Of a stretch of 64,000 nt of DNA, positions 8,574-17,932 are shown one piece after another; positions within the stretch are counted from its first letter, which is position 1, and the number at the start of each line of letters is the position of its first letter. The stretch is from Methylocystis silviterrae. GTDB taxonomy: Bacteria; Pseudomonadota; Alphaproteobacteria; Rhizobiales; Beijerinckiaceae. Location: positions 44,095-108,094 of the forward strand of contig NZ_JABVWW010000009.1 of the NCBI RefSeq assembly GCF_013350005.1. The letters are read 5' to 3'. The notes under the pieces were generated by a model that saw nothing but the letters and a program-made list of their open reading frames with translations, ran no database searches and was not told the origin of the DNA. The position numbers and the translations under genes are program-made.

Positions 8574-9953
8574 TCAGGCTCTTTCGAGAAGCGGCGCAAA
8601 GGATGCAGGCAGCGCCGGCGCCTGCAATTCGCCACGCGCGTCCGTCAAACCGACATCCGCGAGCCATTGCGCAAACTCCGGAGCGGGCGCCAGATTCAGC
8701 ATACGCCGAACGGCAAGCACGTCATGATAGGAGGTGCTTTGATAATTCAGCATCACGTCGTCCGCGCCAGGGACACCCATGACGTAATTAACGCCGGCGA
8801 CCGCGAGCAGCGTCAGTAGATCATCCATATCGTTCTGGTCGGCTTCGGCATGGTTCGTGTAACATACGTCGCAGCCCATCGGCAGTCCGAGCAGCTTGCC
8901 GCAGAAATGGTCTTCGAGCGCCGCCCGCGTGATCTGCTTGCCGTCGAAGAGATATTCGGGGCCGATAAACCCGACGACCGTATTGATCAGCAGAGGATCG
9001 AACATCCGCGCGACGCCATAGGCGCGGGCTTCCAGCGTCTGCTGATCGCAATTCCAGTGGGCATTGGCCGAAAGCGCGCTGCCCTGGCCGGTTTCGAAAT
9101 ACATGACATTGTCGCCGATCGTTCCGCGCCTGAGCGCAAGCGCGGCCTCGTGGGACTCGCGCAATAGGGCGAGGTCGATCCCGAAGCTTGAATTGGCGGC
9201 CTGCGTGCCCCCGATCGACTGAAACACCAGATCGACGGGCGCATGTCGCTCCATCAGCTGCAGCGTCGTCGTGACATGCGCGAGCACGCAGGATTGCGTC
9301 GGAATGTTCAGCGTCTCGCGCAGTTCATCGAGAAGGCTTAGGAGTTCGTAGCACTGTTCCGGACTGTCGGACGCCGGATTGACGCCGATGACCGCATCGC
9401 CATTGCCCAGCAGAAGTCCGTCGATGGCGCTTGCGAGGACGCCGCGAGCATCATCGGTCGGATGGTTGGGCTGAATGCGTGATGACAGCCGTCCGCGCAG
9501 GCCGAGCGTGTTACGAAATTTCGTGACGACGCGCCGCTTGGCGGCGATCAGGATCAGGTCCTGGTTGCGGCAGATCTTCGAGACCGCTGCGGCCATTTCG
9601 GGGGTGATCCCAAAGGTCAAGGCGGCAAGCGCGTCCTCATCGACGGCGTCGGAGAGAAGCCAGTCGCGAAATTCTCCGACGGTCAGCGAGGCGATCGGCG
9701 CAAAGGCGTTTCGGTCGTGGCCGTCGAGGATCAGTCGCGTGACCTCGTCCTCTTCGTAGGGAACGAGCGCTTCGTTCAAAAACACGCTCAAGGGCAGATC
9801 GGCGAGGGCCATCTGCGCAGCGACGCGTTCCGCGGCGCTCATTGCCGCAATTCCGGCGAGGCAGTCGCCGGAACGCAATGGGGTCGCCTTCGCCATCAGC
9901 GTTTTAAGGTCTGGGAACCTGTAGCTCGTTCCACGTATCGTCGTCGCATACAT
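8574..9953 (-). CDS. eutB: Ethanolamine ammonia-lyase large subunit
   Basis: 459 aa, the normal EutB length. Family landmarks include the N-terminal GTSYRFPDLKTLMAKATPLRSGD, read in two blocks, the GRLSSRIQPNHPTDD loop, and the C-terminal MGCDVCYTNHAEADQNDMDD segment. It is the catalytic TIM-barrel subunit of the adenosylcobalamin-dependent lyase and forms an operon with eutC. Ethanolamine would serve as a nitrogen source. The gene is divergent from a choline/ethanolamine-kinase-like gene 163 bp away, which suggests a local amino-alcohol theme. Confidence 0.92.
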   Translation of the reverse strand: MYATTIRGTSYRFPDLKTLMAKATPLRSGDCLAGIAAMSAAERVAAQMALADLPLSVFLNEALVPYEEDEVTRLILDGHDRNAFAPIASLTVGEFRDWLLSDAVDEDALAALTFGITPEMAAAVSKICRNQDLILIAAKRRVVTKFRNTLGLRGRLSSRIQPNHPTDDARGVLASAIDGLLLGNGDAVIGVNPASDSPEQCYELLSLLDELRETLNIPTQSCVLAHVTTTLQLMERHAPVDLVFQSIGGTQAANSSFGIDLALLRESHEAALALRRGTIGDNVMYFETGQGSALSANAHWNCDQQTLEARAYGVARMFDPLLINTVVGFIGPEYLFDGKQITRAALEDHFCGKLLGLPMGCDVCYTNHAEADQNDMDDLLTLLAVAGVNYVMGVPGADDVMLNYQSTSYHDVLAVRRMLNLAPAPEFAQWLADVGLTDARGELQAPALPASFAPLLERA

Positions 9954-10116
9954 GGCCAGACCTCGAAAGACCTTCTCACAGGCTATGGCGCCCCAGCGGA
10001 CATGTCACTGCCCGCTCTTAGGGTTTTCCCCAAGGCCCCGCGTAGCCCATGGCCTTTGCGCGCCAGCCGCATATATTAGCTCAGTCAGAGTTTGTTTTAT
10101 TGCCCCGCCGGAGCCG

Positions 10117-11007
10117 ATGTCAGCCCATACCGCAGATCCCGAAGCCCTGATACGCGCGCTACCGCTCTGGCGCGGCCCGGTCGAGATCGCGCCGTTGCTC
10201 GGCGGCATCACCAACAAAAATTATATCGTCAAGGATGGCGATCGATCCGTCGTCGTTCGCCTTGGCGGCGACATTCCGGTTCATGGCGTCATGCGCTTTA
10301 ACGAGTTGGCGGCGAGCAGGGCCGCGGGCGCCTCCGGCATATCGCCGAAAGTTCTGTATGCCGCGCCGATGGCGATGGCGCTCGAATATATCTCGGGCCG
10401 CACCTATGAGCCGGAAGACATGCGGGCGAACCGCAGACGCTGCGTCGATCTCATCAAGCGCGTTCATCGTGAGGTTGCGCTGCATTTGCGCGGGCCGACC
10501 CTGGCGTTCAACGTCTTCCATATCATTCGCGACTACGCCCATACGCTCGCCGAGGACAAAAGCCGGATGTCGGCGAAATTGCCGCGCTTGCTTGCCGCGA
10601 GCGAGATTTTGGAAAAGGCGACGGGCGCGATCGACCTTGTCTTCGGCCATAATGATCTCCTTGCCGCGAATTTCATCGACGACGGGCGTCGGCTTTGGCT
10701 CGTCGACTGGGACTATGCCGGATGGAATACGCCGCTGTTCGATCTTGGCGGACTCTCGTCGAATAATGGCTTTGACGCCACGGACGACGACGCGATGCTC
10801 GAGGAATATTTCGAGGCGGCGCCGACCGATGCATTGCGGCGCCGCTTCAAGGCGATGCTTTGCGCCTCGCTGTTGCGCGAAGCGTTGTGGAGCCTTGTCT
10901 CGGAGAGTCGGTCCACGATTGATTTCGATTACGTCGCTTACTCAGAACAAAATCTGACGCGCTTCGATGACGCCTGGGCGGCGTTCCAGCAGATGGAAAG
11001 AGCATGA
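10117..11007 (+). CDS. Choline/ethanolamine kinase-like phosphotransferase
   Basis: 296 aa with the aminoglycoside/choline kinase fold. LLGGITNKNYIV at the N-terminus is the nucleotide loop. FGHNDLLAANF (about residues 176-186) is the catalytic HxDxxxxN motif and LVDWDYAGWN the metal-binding D of the DFE/DWE motif. I start at ATG 10117 because the upstream in-frame extension (from 9952) lies in the eutB promoter region and is not kinase-like. The stop overlaps the next start (ATGA), coupling it to a dimethylglycine-dehydrogenase-like flavoprotein. The substrate is probably an amino alcohol. Confidence 0.82.
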   Translation: MSAHTADPEALIRALPLWRGPVEIAPLLGGITNKNYIVKDGDRSVVVRLGGDIPVHGVMRFNELAASRAAGASGISPKVLYAAPMAMALEYISGRTYEPEDMRANRRRCVDLIKRVHREVALHLRGPTLAFNVFHIIRDYAHTLAEDKSRMSAKLPRLLAASEILEKATGAIDLVFGHNDLLAANFIDDGRRLWLVDWDYAGWNTPLFDLGGLSSNNGFDATDDDAMLEEYFEAAPTDALRRRFKAMLCASLLREALWSLVSESRSTIDFDYVAYSEQNLTRFDDAWAAFQQMERA

Positions 11008-13451
11008 CGGATCTCCCGCGAAGCGCCCAGATCGTCGTCGTCGGCGGCGGCATCGTTGGCTGCTCCGTCGCTTACCACCTCGCCAAGCGCGGCGTGGAGA
11101 CGCTGCTGCTTGAACGCCATCAACTGTCCTCGGGTTCGACCTGGCATGCGGCGGGACTGATCGGTCAGTTGCGGACCAACGCCAATATCACCAAGCTCCT
11201 CGGTTATTCGGTGGAGCTCTACGATCGGCTCGAAGCAGAGACAGGCTATGCGACGGGCTGGCGACGCAATGGCGGTCTTCGTCTCGCCTGCAACGCCGAC
11301 CGATGGATCGAAGTCAAGCGGCAGGCGACGTCCGCGAGGAGCTTCGGTCTGGAGATGCAGCTCCTGAGCGCCAAGGAGGCGCAGGCGCTCTGGCCGCTGA
11401 TGAATGTCGATGACGTCATCGGCGCGGCTTTCCTGCCGACGGACGGACAAGCGAATCCTTCTGACATCACCCAGGCGCTGGCTAAGGGAGCGCGGCTTGC
11501 GGGCGCAAAGCTTGTCGAGGGCGTCGCCGTCACGGACTTCATCATCGAGAACGATTGCGTGCGCGGCGTCGTCACGAATCGCGGCGCCATCGCCTGCGAG
11601 AAGCTCGTGCTCTGCGCCGGCCTCTGGACCCAGCCGCTCGCGGCGCGCGCCGGCGTCACCGTTCCGCTCTCGGCGGTGCAACACCAATATCTCGTGACCG
11701 AAAAGATCAACGGCGTAACGAGCGATCTGCCGACTCTGCGCGATCCGGATCGGCTCACCTATTACAAGGAGGAGGTCGGCGGCCTCGTTATGGGCGGCTA
11801 TGAGCCAAATCCCGTGCCTTGGTCATCCGGCACCGTGCCCGAGGATTTCGCCTTTCGGCTTCTCCAAGACGATTGGGATCATTTCGAGCCGATCATGGAT
11901 CTCGCGCTCGGCCGCGTGCCGGCGCTCGCCGAGGCCGGCGTCAAGCAGATGATCAACGGCCTCGAAAGCTTCACGCCCGACGGCAATTGGATGATCGGCG
12001 AAGCGCCGGAGGTGCGCAATTTCTTCGTCGGCGCCGGCTTCAACGCCTTCGGCATCGCGTCGGCGGGCGGCGCCGGCATGGCGCTGGCGGAATGGGCGGC
12101 GGACGGCGAACAGCCGTTCGATCTTTGGCCGGTCGACATCCGTCGCTTCGGCGCGCCACACAGGGATCCGTCCTGGGTGCGCGTGCGGACGCTCGAAGCC
12201 TATGCGCGTCACTACAGCATCGCCTGGCCCTTCGAAGAATTTACGTCGGGCCGGCCGCTGCGGCGCTCGCCGCTCTACGACCGCCTCAAGGCGAAGGGCG
12301 CGTGCTTCGGCGAAAAAATGGGTTTCGAACGGCCCAATTGGTTCGCGGATGTGAGCGTGGGCGAAGCGCCGCGCGATCGCTATTCATTCGGCAGGCCGGG
12401 CTGGTTCGATGCGGTCGGACGAGAGCATCGCGCATGCCGGGAGGCGGCGGCGCTTTTCGATCAGACAAGCTTCGCCAAGGCGCTCATTGTCGGCAAAGAC
12501 GCCGAAGCGGCGCTGTCCTGGATCGCCGCCAACACTGTCGCCAAGCCGCCGGGCGCGGTCACCTATACGCAGTTGTTGAACCGCAAGGGCGGGATTGAAT
12601 GCGACCTGACGATCACGCGATTGTCGATGGACCGCTTCTATGTCGTGACGGGGACGGCCTTCGGCACGCACGACTTCGACTGGATCAGGCGATCGATTCC
12701 CGAGGGCATGGACGCGCAAGTGATCGACGTCACCTCGGCGAATTCGGTGCTCGCATTGATGGGTCCGCGCGCGAGAGAGATTCTGCAATCGTGCTGCGAC
12801 TATGATCTTTCGAATGTCGCCTTTCCTTTCATGAGCGCCCGTGAAATTCGCTTGGCGGGCGCGCCGGTGCTGGCGATCCGCGTCACTTATGTGGGCGAAC
12901 TCGGCTGGGAGCTTCACATCCCTGTCGATTTCGCTGTCTCGGTCTATGACGCGCTCATCGAGGCGGGCGCGCCGTTTTGCCTTGTCGACGCGGGCTATCG
13001 AGCGATCGAATCTCTGCGTCTGGAGAAGGGCTACCGCGCGTGGGGCTCGGATATCGGTCCGGATCACACGCCGCCGATGGCGGGTCTCGGCTGGGCCGTC
13101 AAGATGAAGTTCGGCGCGCCTTTTCAGGGAAGAGACGCGCTCATTGAAGTCGGCGCGAATCCGTTGCCGCGTCTTCTCGCCGGATTCGTCGTCGACGATC
13201 CTGAGATCGCGCTGCTCGGGCGTGAAACGATCTATCGCAACGGCCTGCGCGTCGGTTGGCTGTCGAGCGGCGGCTACGGCTATTCGATCGGCAAGGCGAT
13301 CGGCTACGGCTATGTTCGAAATTCCGAGGGGGTCGATCCGGCTTTTGTGCTCTCTGGCGAATATCAACTCGAAATCGCCGGCGAGCGCCGGCCGGCGACC
13401 GTCTCTCTTTCGCCGTTCTATGATCCGAAAGGCGAACGCCTACGCGCTTAG
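11004..13451 (+). CDS. FAD-dependent dimethylglycine/sarcosine dehydrogenase-like protein with aminomethyltransferase domain
   Basis: 815 aa in the DMGDH layout. A DAO-type FAD domain covers about residues 1-380, with VVGGGIVGCSVAYHLAKRG at the N-terminus and STWHAAG, whose His is the usual covalent FAD site. An FAO_M linker (about 380-435) is followed by GCV_T and GCV_T_C folate-binding domains to the end (GELGWELHIP, LRLEKGYRAWGSDI). Such enzymes oxidatively demethylate N-methylated glycines and transfer the C1 unit to tetrahydrofolate, useful in a C1 metaboliser. Coupled to the upstream kinase gene by a 4-bp overlap. Exact substrate unknown. Confidence 0.85.
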   Translation: MTDLPRSAQIVVVGGGIVGCSVAYHLAKRGVETLLLERHQLSSGSTWHAAGLIGQLRTNANITKLLGYSVELYDRLEAETGYATGWRRNGGLRLACNADRWIEVKRQATSARSFGLEMQLLSAKEAQALWPLMNVDDVIGAAFLPTDGQANPSDITQALAKGARLAGAKLVEGVAVTDFIIENDCVRGVVTNRGAIACEKLVLCAGLWTQPLAARAGVTVPLSAVQHQYLVTEKINGVTSDLPTLRDPDRLTYYKEEVGGLVMGGYEPNPVPWSSGTVPEDFAFRLLQDDWDHFEPIMDLALGRVPALAEAGVKQMINGLESFTPDGNWMIGEAPEVRNFFVGAGFNAFGIASAGGAGMALAEWAADGEQPFDLWPVDIRRFGAPHRDPSWVRVRTLEAYARHYSIAWPFEEFTSGRPLRRSPLYDRLKAKGACFGEKMGFERPNWFADVSVGEAPRDRYSFGRPGWFDAVGREHRACREAAALFDQTSFAKALIVGKDAEAALSWIAANTVAKPPGAVTYTQLLNRKGGIECDLTITRLSMDRFYVVTGTAFGTHDFDWIRRSIPEGMDAQVIDVTSANSVLALMGPRAREILQSCCDYDLSNVAFPFMSAREIRLAGAPVLAIRVTYVGELGWELHIPVDFAVSVYDALIEAGAPFCLVDAGYRAIESLRLEKGYRAWGSDIGPDHTPPMAGLGWAVKMKFGAPFQGRDALIEVGANPLPRLLAGFVVDDPEIALLGRETIYRNGLRVGWLSSGGYGYSIGKAIGYGYVRNSEGVDPAFVLSGEYQLEIAGERRPATVSLSPFYDPKGERLRA

Positions 13452-13460
13452 CCGCTTCGC

Positions 13461-14702
13461 CTACGCTTCAAGTGAATGGCCGACGTCGGCGGCGCCATGG
13501 AGAGTGCGCGGCGCGTGAAATTTCGAGATCGCTTCCTCGACGGCGTCGAGCGCGAGATCGAGATCCTCTTGAGAAATGACGAAGGGCGGCGCCAAGCGCA
13601 CGACCGTGTGATGCGTCGCGGTTGTCAGCACGCCTTTGGCGAGCAGGCCCTCGCAGATTTCCCGCGCGCTCGCGTAGCGCGGATCGATCTCGACGCCTGC
13701 CCAGAGGCCGCGCCCGCGAACTTCGCTGATCGCTGGGGCGCGCATCGCGTGCAGCCGTTGCAGCATTCTCGCGCCAAGCGCTTGGCTGCGTTCGACCAGC
13801 CGTTCGTCGCGAATGACATGCAGCGCCTCTAAACCAACGGCGGCGGCGAGAGCGTTGCCGCCGAAAGTCGATCCGTGCGAGCCGGGCGTGAAGACATCCA
13901 TCACCTCGCGTTTCGCTACAAAAGCGGAGACGGGCAGAACGCCGCCGCCGAGCGCCTTTCCCAGCATCACGCCGTCGGGAAGGACATTCTCATGCTCAAA
14001 GGCGAACCAGGCGCCGCTGCGCCCCAAACCCGATTGAATTTCGTCCAGCAGCAGCAAAACGCCGCGTTCGTCGCACAGTCGGCGCAACCCCGTGAGCCAG
14101 CCGTCCGGCGGCACGATGATCCCCGCCTCGCCTTGGATAGGCTCGACGAGAATGGCGGCGGTCTGCGGGGTGATGGCGGCTTCGAAGGCGGAGAGATCGC
14201 CAAACGGCGCGGCGCGAAAGCCTGGCATGAACGGACCAAACCCGTCTCGATACTCGCGTTCCGAGGAGAAGCTGATGATCGTGGTGGTGCGGCCATGGAA
14301 GTTGCCTGCGGCGACGATAATCTCGGGATTGGCAACGCCCTTCACGCGATTGGCCCAGCGGCGCGCCGCTTTAATCGCCGTCTCAACCGCCTCCGCGCCG
14401 GTGTTCATCGGCAGAGCGACGTCGAGTCCTGTCAGGGTGCAGAGCTCCTCGAGAAAGGGCGCGAGCCGGTCATTGTAAAAGGCGCGGGACGGCACCGCGA
14501 GCCGTTGCGCCTGCTCAGCGAGCTTTGCAAGGATTCGGGGATGCGCGTGACCGAGGCTGACAGCAGAATAGGCGCTCATCATGTCGATGTAGCGCCGGCC
14601 TTCCACATCCCACAGATACGCGCCCTGTCCCCGCGTGAGTACGACGGGCAGCGGGTCGTAGTTTCTGGCGACGTGGGGGTTCCTGAACTCCGAGTTGTCC
14701 AT
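13461..14702 (-). CDS. rocD: Class III omega-aminotransferase, ornithine aminotransferase-like
   Basis: 413 aa from ATG 14702. PLP fold-type I: GAEAVETAIKAARRWA, the LLLLDEIQSGLGRSG segment with the cofactor-binding Asp, and the lysine in MLGKALGGGVLPVSAF. The N-terminus (ARNYDPLPVVLTRGQGAYLW, DMMSAYSAVSLGHAHP) is that of ornithine-oxo-acid aminotransferase. An upstream in-frame extension to 15152 overlaps the divergent ALDH gene and is rejected. Because it is divergent from an ALDH7-like gene and the 2-oxoadipate dioxygenase gene, a lysine 6-aminotransferase role is also possible. Confidence 0.82.
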   Translation of the reverse strand: MDNSEFRNPHVARNYDPLPVVLTRGQGAYLWDVEGRRYIDMMSAYSAVSLGHAHPRILAKLAEQAQRLAVPSRAFYNDRLAPFLEELCTLTGLDVALPMNTGAEAVETAIKAARRWANRVKGVANPEIIVAAGNFHGRTTTIISFSSEREYRDGFGPFMPGFRAAPFGDLSAFEAAITPQTAAILVEPIQGEAGIIVPPDGWLTGLRRLCDERGVLLLLDEIQSGLGRSGAWFAFEHENVLPDGVMLGKALGGGVLPVSAFVAKREVMDVFTPGSHGSTFGGNALAAAVGLEALHVIRDERLVERSQALGARMLQRLHAMRAPAISEVRGRGLWAGVEIDPRYASAREICEGLLAKGVLTTATHHTVVRLAPPFVISQEDLDLALDAVEEAISKFHAPRTLHGAADVGHSLEA

Positions 14703-14832
14703 ATCCGAGAGCTTTTGGCGCGCATTCGCTTTGGATAAATGCGTGCGAATGTTCAATGTGCTGACTACATTACATGGGCACATGCAGGGCGCGGCGCCAG
14801 CCGCGCAGCCGCCGCGGACATCGGGAGGTGAA

Positions 14833-16371
14833 ATGGAGGCGCGCGCTTTGGATCCAGGCGTCGCCGCGGAAGCCGCGGCCCTCCTGCGCAAGATGGGGGT
14901 CAATTCAGAGTCCTTCGAGCGAGGCTCGGTGACAGCCCGTTCGCCGATTACTGGCGAGATCATTGCACGCGTCGAGAGCGCGGATTCGGCGGCCGTGCAT
15001 GGCGCCATTGCTAGAGCGGCGCATGCCTTTCGCATCTGGCGCAACGTCCCGGCGCCCCGCCGAGGCGAGTTCGTGCGCTTGCTCGGTGAAGAGCTGAGAG
15101 CGGTCAAGACCGAGCTGGGGCGTCTTGTCACGATCGAGGCCGGCAAAATCACGACGGAGGGTCTCGGCGAAGTTCAGGAGATGATCGACATCTGCGACTT
15201 TGCCGTGGGCCTCTCGCGTCAGCTCCACGGCTTGACCATCGCCACCGAGCGCCGCGGCCATCGGATGATGGAAACCTGGCGCCCGCTCGGCGTCGTCGGA
15301 ATCATCACCAGTTTCAACTTTCCGGTCGCCGTCTGGGCCTGGAACGCGGCGCTCGCGCTGGTCTGCGGAAATACGCTGGTCTGGAAGCCCTCTGAAAAGA
15401 CTCCGCTTGTGGCGCTGGCGACCCAAGCGCTATTCGAGCGCGCCGCGGCGCGTTTCGGCGATGCGCCGGACGGGCTTTCAACCGTGCTTGTCGGCGGGCG
15501 CGACGTCGGTGAAACGCTTGTCGAAGACGCGCGGGTTCAACTCGTTTCCGCGACGGGTTCGACGGCGATGGGGCGCGCCATCGCGCCGCGCCTCGCGGGT
15601 CGTTTCGCGAAGTCTATTCTGGAACTCGGCGGCAACAACGCCGCCGTCGTTTGCGCCTCTGCGCCGCTTGATTTGGCCGTTCGCGCAATTGCGTTCGCGG
15701 CCATGGGCACGGCGGGCCAGCGATGCACGACGCTGCGGCGGCTGATCGTTCATGAAGACGTTTATGACGAACTTCTCGGTCGCTTGCGGCGCGCCTACAC
15801 ATCAGTCTCGGTCGGCGATCCCCGAGACGGCGCCGCGCTTGTCGGCCCGCTCATCGATCAGAACGCCTATGCGGCGATGCGCGCCGCGCTCGAAGATGCG
15901 CGCGCGGCAGGTGGCGTCATCCTCGGCGGAGAGCGCGTGCTGACGGAGACATTCCCCGACGCGTTCTACGTCCGCCCGGCGCTCGTCGAAATGCCGGGGC
16001 AGACGGAGGTCGTTCGGCGGGAGACATTCGCGCCCATCCTTTATGTGATGAGGTTCCGCAGCCTCGACGAAGCGATAGCACTCAATAACGATGTCGCACA
16101 TGGTCTTGCGTCATCGATCTTTACCGCGCGCCTGGACGAAGCCGAGCGCTTCATGGCCGCCGACGGATCGGACTGCGGCATCGTCAATGTGAACATCGGA
16201 CCTTCCGGCGCCGAAATCGGCGGAGCCTTCGGCGGCGAGAAGGACACGGGCGGCGGCCGCGAAGCGGGCTCTGACTGTTGGAAATTCTATATGCGCCGGG
16301 CCACCAACACGATTAACTATTCAGGCGAACTGCCGCTGGCGCAGGGCGTCAAATTTGATCTTAGCGCATGA
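14833..16371 (+). CDS. Aldehyde dehydrogenase, alpha-aminoadipic-semialdehyde (ALDH7-like)
   Basis: 512 aa. Landmarks are ITSFNFPVAVWAWNAALAL, the LELGGNN segment with the general-base Glu, and the catalytic Cys in MGTAGQRCTTLRRL. The GTAGQRCTT form and the C-terminal GGEKDTGGGREAGSD are typical of ALDH7/antiquitin enzymes, which oxidise alpha-aminoadipate semialdehyde (piperideine-6-carboxylate). ATG 14833 is chosen over 14695 because a good ribosome site (GGAGGTG at 14824) precedes it and the longer version overlaps the divergent aminotransferase gene. Followed by hglS, supporting lysine catabolism. Confidence 0.85.
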   Translation: MEARALDPGVAAEAAALLRKMGVNSESFERGSVTARSPITGEIIARVESADSAAVHGAIARAAHAFRIWRNVPAPRRGEFVRLLGEELRAVKTELGRLVTIEAGKITTEGLGEVQEMIDICDFAVGLSRQLHGLTIATERRGHRMMETWRPLGVVGIITSFNFPVAVWAWNAALALVCGNTLVWKPSEKTPLVALATQALFERAAARFGDAPDGLSTVLVGGRDVGETLVEDARVQLVSATGSTAMGRAIAPRLAGRFAKSILELGGNNAAVVCASAPLDLAVRAIAFAAMGTAGQRCTTLRRLIVHEDVYDELLGRLRRAYTSVSVGDPRDGAALVGPLIDQNAYAAMRAALEDARAAGGVILGGERVLTETFPDAFYVRPALVEMPGQTEVVRRETFAPILYVMRFRSLDEAIALNNDVAHGLASSIFTARLDEAERFMAADGSDCGIVNVNIGPSGAEIGGAFGGEKDTGGGREAGSDCWKFYMRRATNTINYSGELPLAQGVKFDLSA

Positions 16372-16435
16372 CGCTACGCTCATGATTTCCGCCGCTTGTG
16401 GATTACATACCCGAGGGTAGCGAAGGTCACAAAAG

Positions 16436-17881
16436 ATGAATGACGCTTCCGCTGATTCGATTCGGACAATGTTCGCATCGGCGATCTCGGACATGTATCA
16501 GGCCGAAGCGCCGCAGTATCGCACGATGCAGGCGCTCGTCGCCGACGTAAACCGGCAGACGCTCGCCGACGAGCCGCAACTCAAGCGGCGCCTGGCGGAA
16601 AACAATGAGCTTGAGCGACTCGACGTTGAGCGCCATGGCGCGATTCGCGTCGGAACCGCCGAGGAACTGTCGATGCTGCGCCGGCTCTTTGCGATCATGG
16701 GAATGGCTCCCGTCGGCTATTACGATCTGTCGATCGCCGGAATTCCAGTGCATTCGACGGCATTCCGTCCGATCGGCGAGAACGCATTGCGCGCTAATCC
16801 CTTTCGCATCTTCACTTCCCTTCTCAGGCTGGATCTCATCGCCGACGCGCAGGCGCGTGAGATCGCCGCCAAGGTTCTGGCGCAGCGCGACATTTTTACG
16901 CCGCGCTGCCGAGCGCTGATCGATCTCTTCGAAAGACGTGGGTTTGACGACGGAGAGGTGCGAGAATTTGTCCGGGAGGCGGCGAAGATTTTTCGCTGGA
17001 ACCGGCAGGCGACGGTCTCATCGGCGGTCTATCGGACGCTCCATGCGACGCATCCGCTGCTCGCCGACGTCGTCTGTTTCAAAGGACCGCACATCAATCA
17101 TCTTACCGTGCACGCGCTCGATATCGATGCCGCGCACAGCGCCATGGCGGCGCGCGGGATGACTCCGAAAGCGATTGTCGAGGGGCCCCCGCGTCGCCGC
17201 TGCCCGATCCTGTTGCGCCAGACGAGCTTCAAGGCGCGCCCCGAGCCCGTCGAATTCATCGAGGAAGACGGCCGGCGCGTGACGGGCGCCCATGCCGCGC
17301 GCTTCGGCGAGATCGAGCAGAGAGGCGCGGCGCTGACCGCCAAGGGGCGCGCGCTCTACGACAGGCTTCTCGCTGAAGCTCAGGCTGCGGTTCCGCTCGC
17401 GACAGACGGCGCCAATGCGCGCGTCTTTAACGAGGAGCTGGCGCGGCGCTTCGCGGCGTTTCCCGATGATTACGAAGCGCTGCGAAGGGAGAAGCTCGCC
17501 TTCTTCCGCTATTCGGCCGTTCCGCGCGCGCGTGCGGGGCAGTCTTCGTCTCCCGTTTCATTGGATGATCTCCTGCGCTCCGGCGTTCTGCGCGCCGAAC
17601 CGATCACTTACGAGGATTTCCTGCCGGTGAGCGCCGCTGGCATTTTTCGCTCGAATCTTGGTGAGCGGGGTGAAGAGGAATTGACCGAGCGCGCGGACCG
17701 ACGCGCCTTCGAGGCCGCGATCGGTGCGCCGGTTTTGGATGAACTCGCGCTCTATGAGGAAGCGGAGACGCGCTCCTTAGGGGACAGCCTGCAGGCGCTT
17801 GGCGTCGATCGCGCCGGTTCTGTGCAATTGGCAAAAACGGGCGCCGCGCATATTGGCGCGGCGGAAAGCAGCCATAACTGA
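16436..17881 (+). CDS. hglS: 2-oxoadipate dioxygenase/decarboxylase (DUF1338, HglS-like)
   Basis: 481 aa. It has the DUF1338 layout: MAPVGYYDLSIAGIPVHSTAF and RIFTSLLRLDLI near the N-terminus, FKGPHINHLT with likely iron-binding His residues, then RCPILLRQTSFKA and a VEFIEEDG segment with the Glu ligand. Members with this VOC-like fold use Fe(II) and O2 to convert 2-oxoadipate to D-2-hydroxyglutarate in lysine catabolism. The gene follows an aminoadipate-semialdehyde dehydrogenase by 64 bp, giving two consecutive steps of that route. Assignment is from family features. Confidence 0.85.
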   Translation: MNDASADSIRTMFASAISDMYQAEAPQYRTMQALVADVNRQTLADEPQLKRRLAENNELERLDVERHGAIRVGTAEELSMLRRLFAIMGMAPVGYYDLSIAGIPVHSTAFRPIGENALRANPFRIFTSLLRLDLIADAQAREIAAKVLAQRDIFTPRCRALIDLFERRGFDDGEVREFVREAAKIFRWNRQATVSSAVYRTLHATHPLLADVVCFKGPHINHLTVHALDIDAAHSAMAARGMTPKAIVEGPPRRRCPILLRQTSFKARPEPVEFIEEDGRRVTGAHAARFGEIEQRGAALTAKGRALYDRLLAEAQAAVPLATDGANARVFNEELARRFAAFPDDYEALRREKLAFFRYSAVPRARAGQSSSPVSLDDLLRSGVLRAEPITYEDFLPVSAAGIFRSNLGERGEEELTERADRRAFEAAIGAPVLDELALYEEAETRSLGDSLQALGVDRAGSVQLAKTGAAHIGAAESSHN

Positions 17882-17932
17882 GGAGTAGGGCGCTCGACGC
17901 ATGGGCGGAGGCGCCGCGGTATTGGAAGGCGC

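Noticed and set aside
9954..10116. Adenosylcobalamin riboswitch upstream of eutB
   Set aside because: The 163-bp divergent region shows no B12-box-like element or extended structure that I could recognise.
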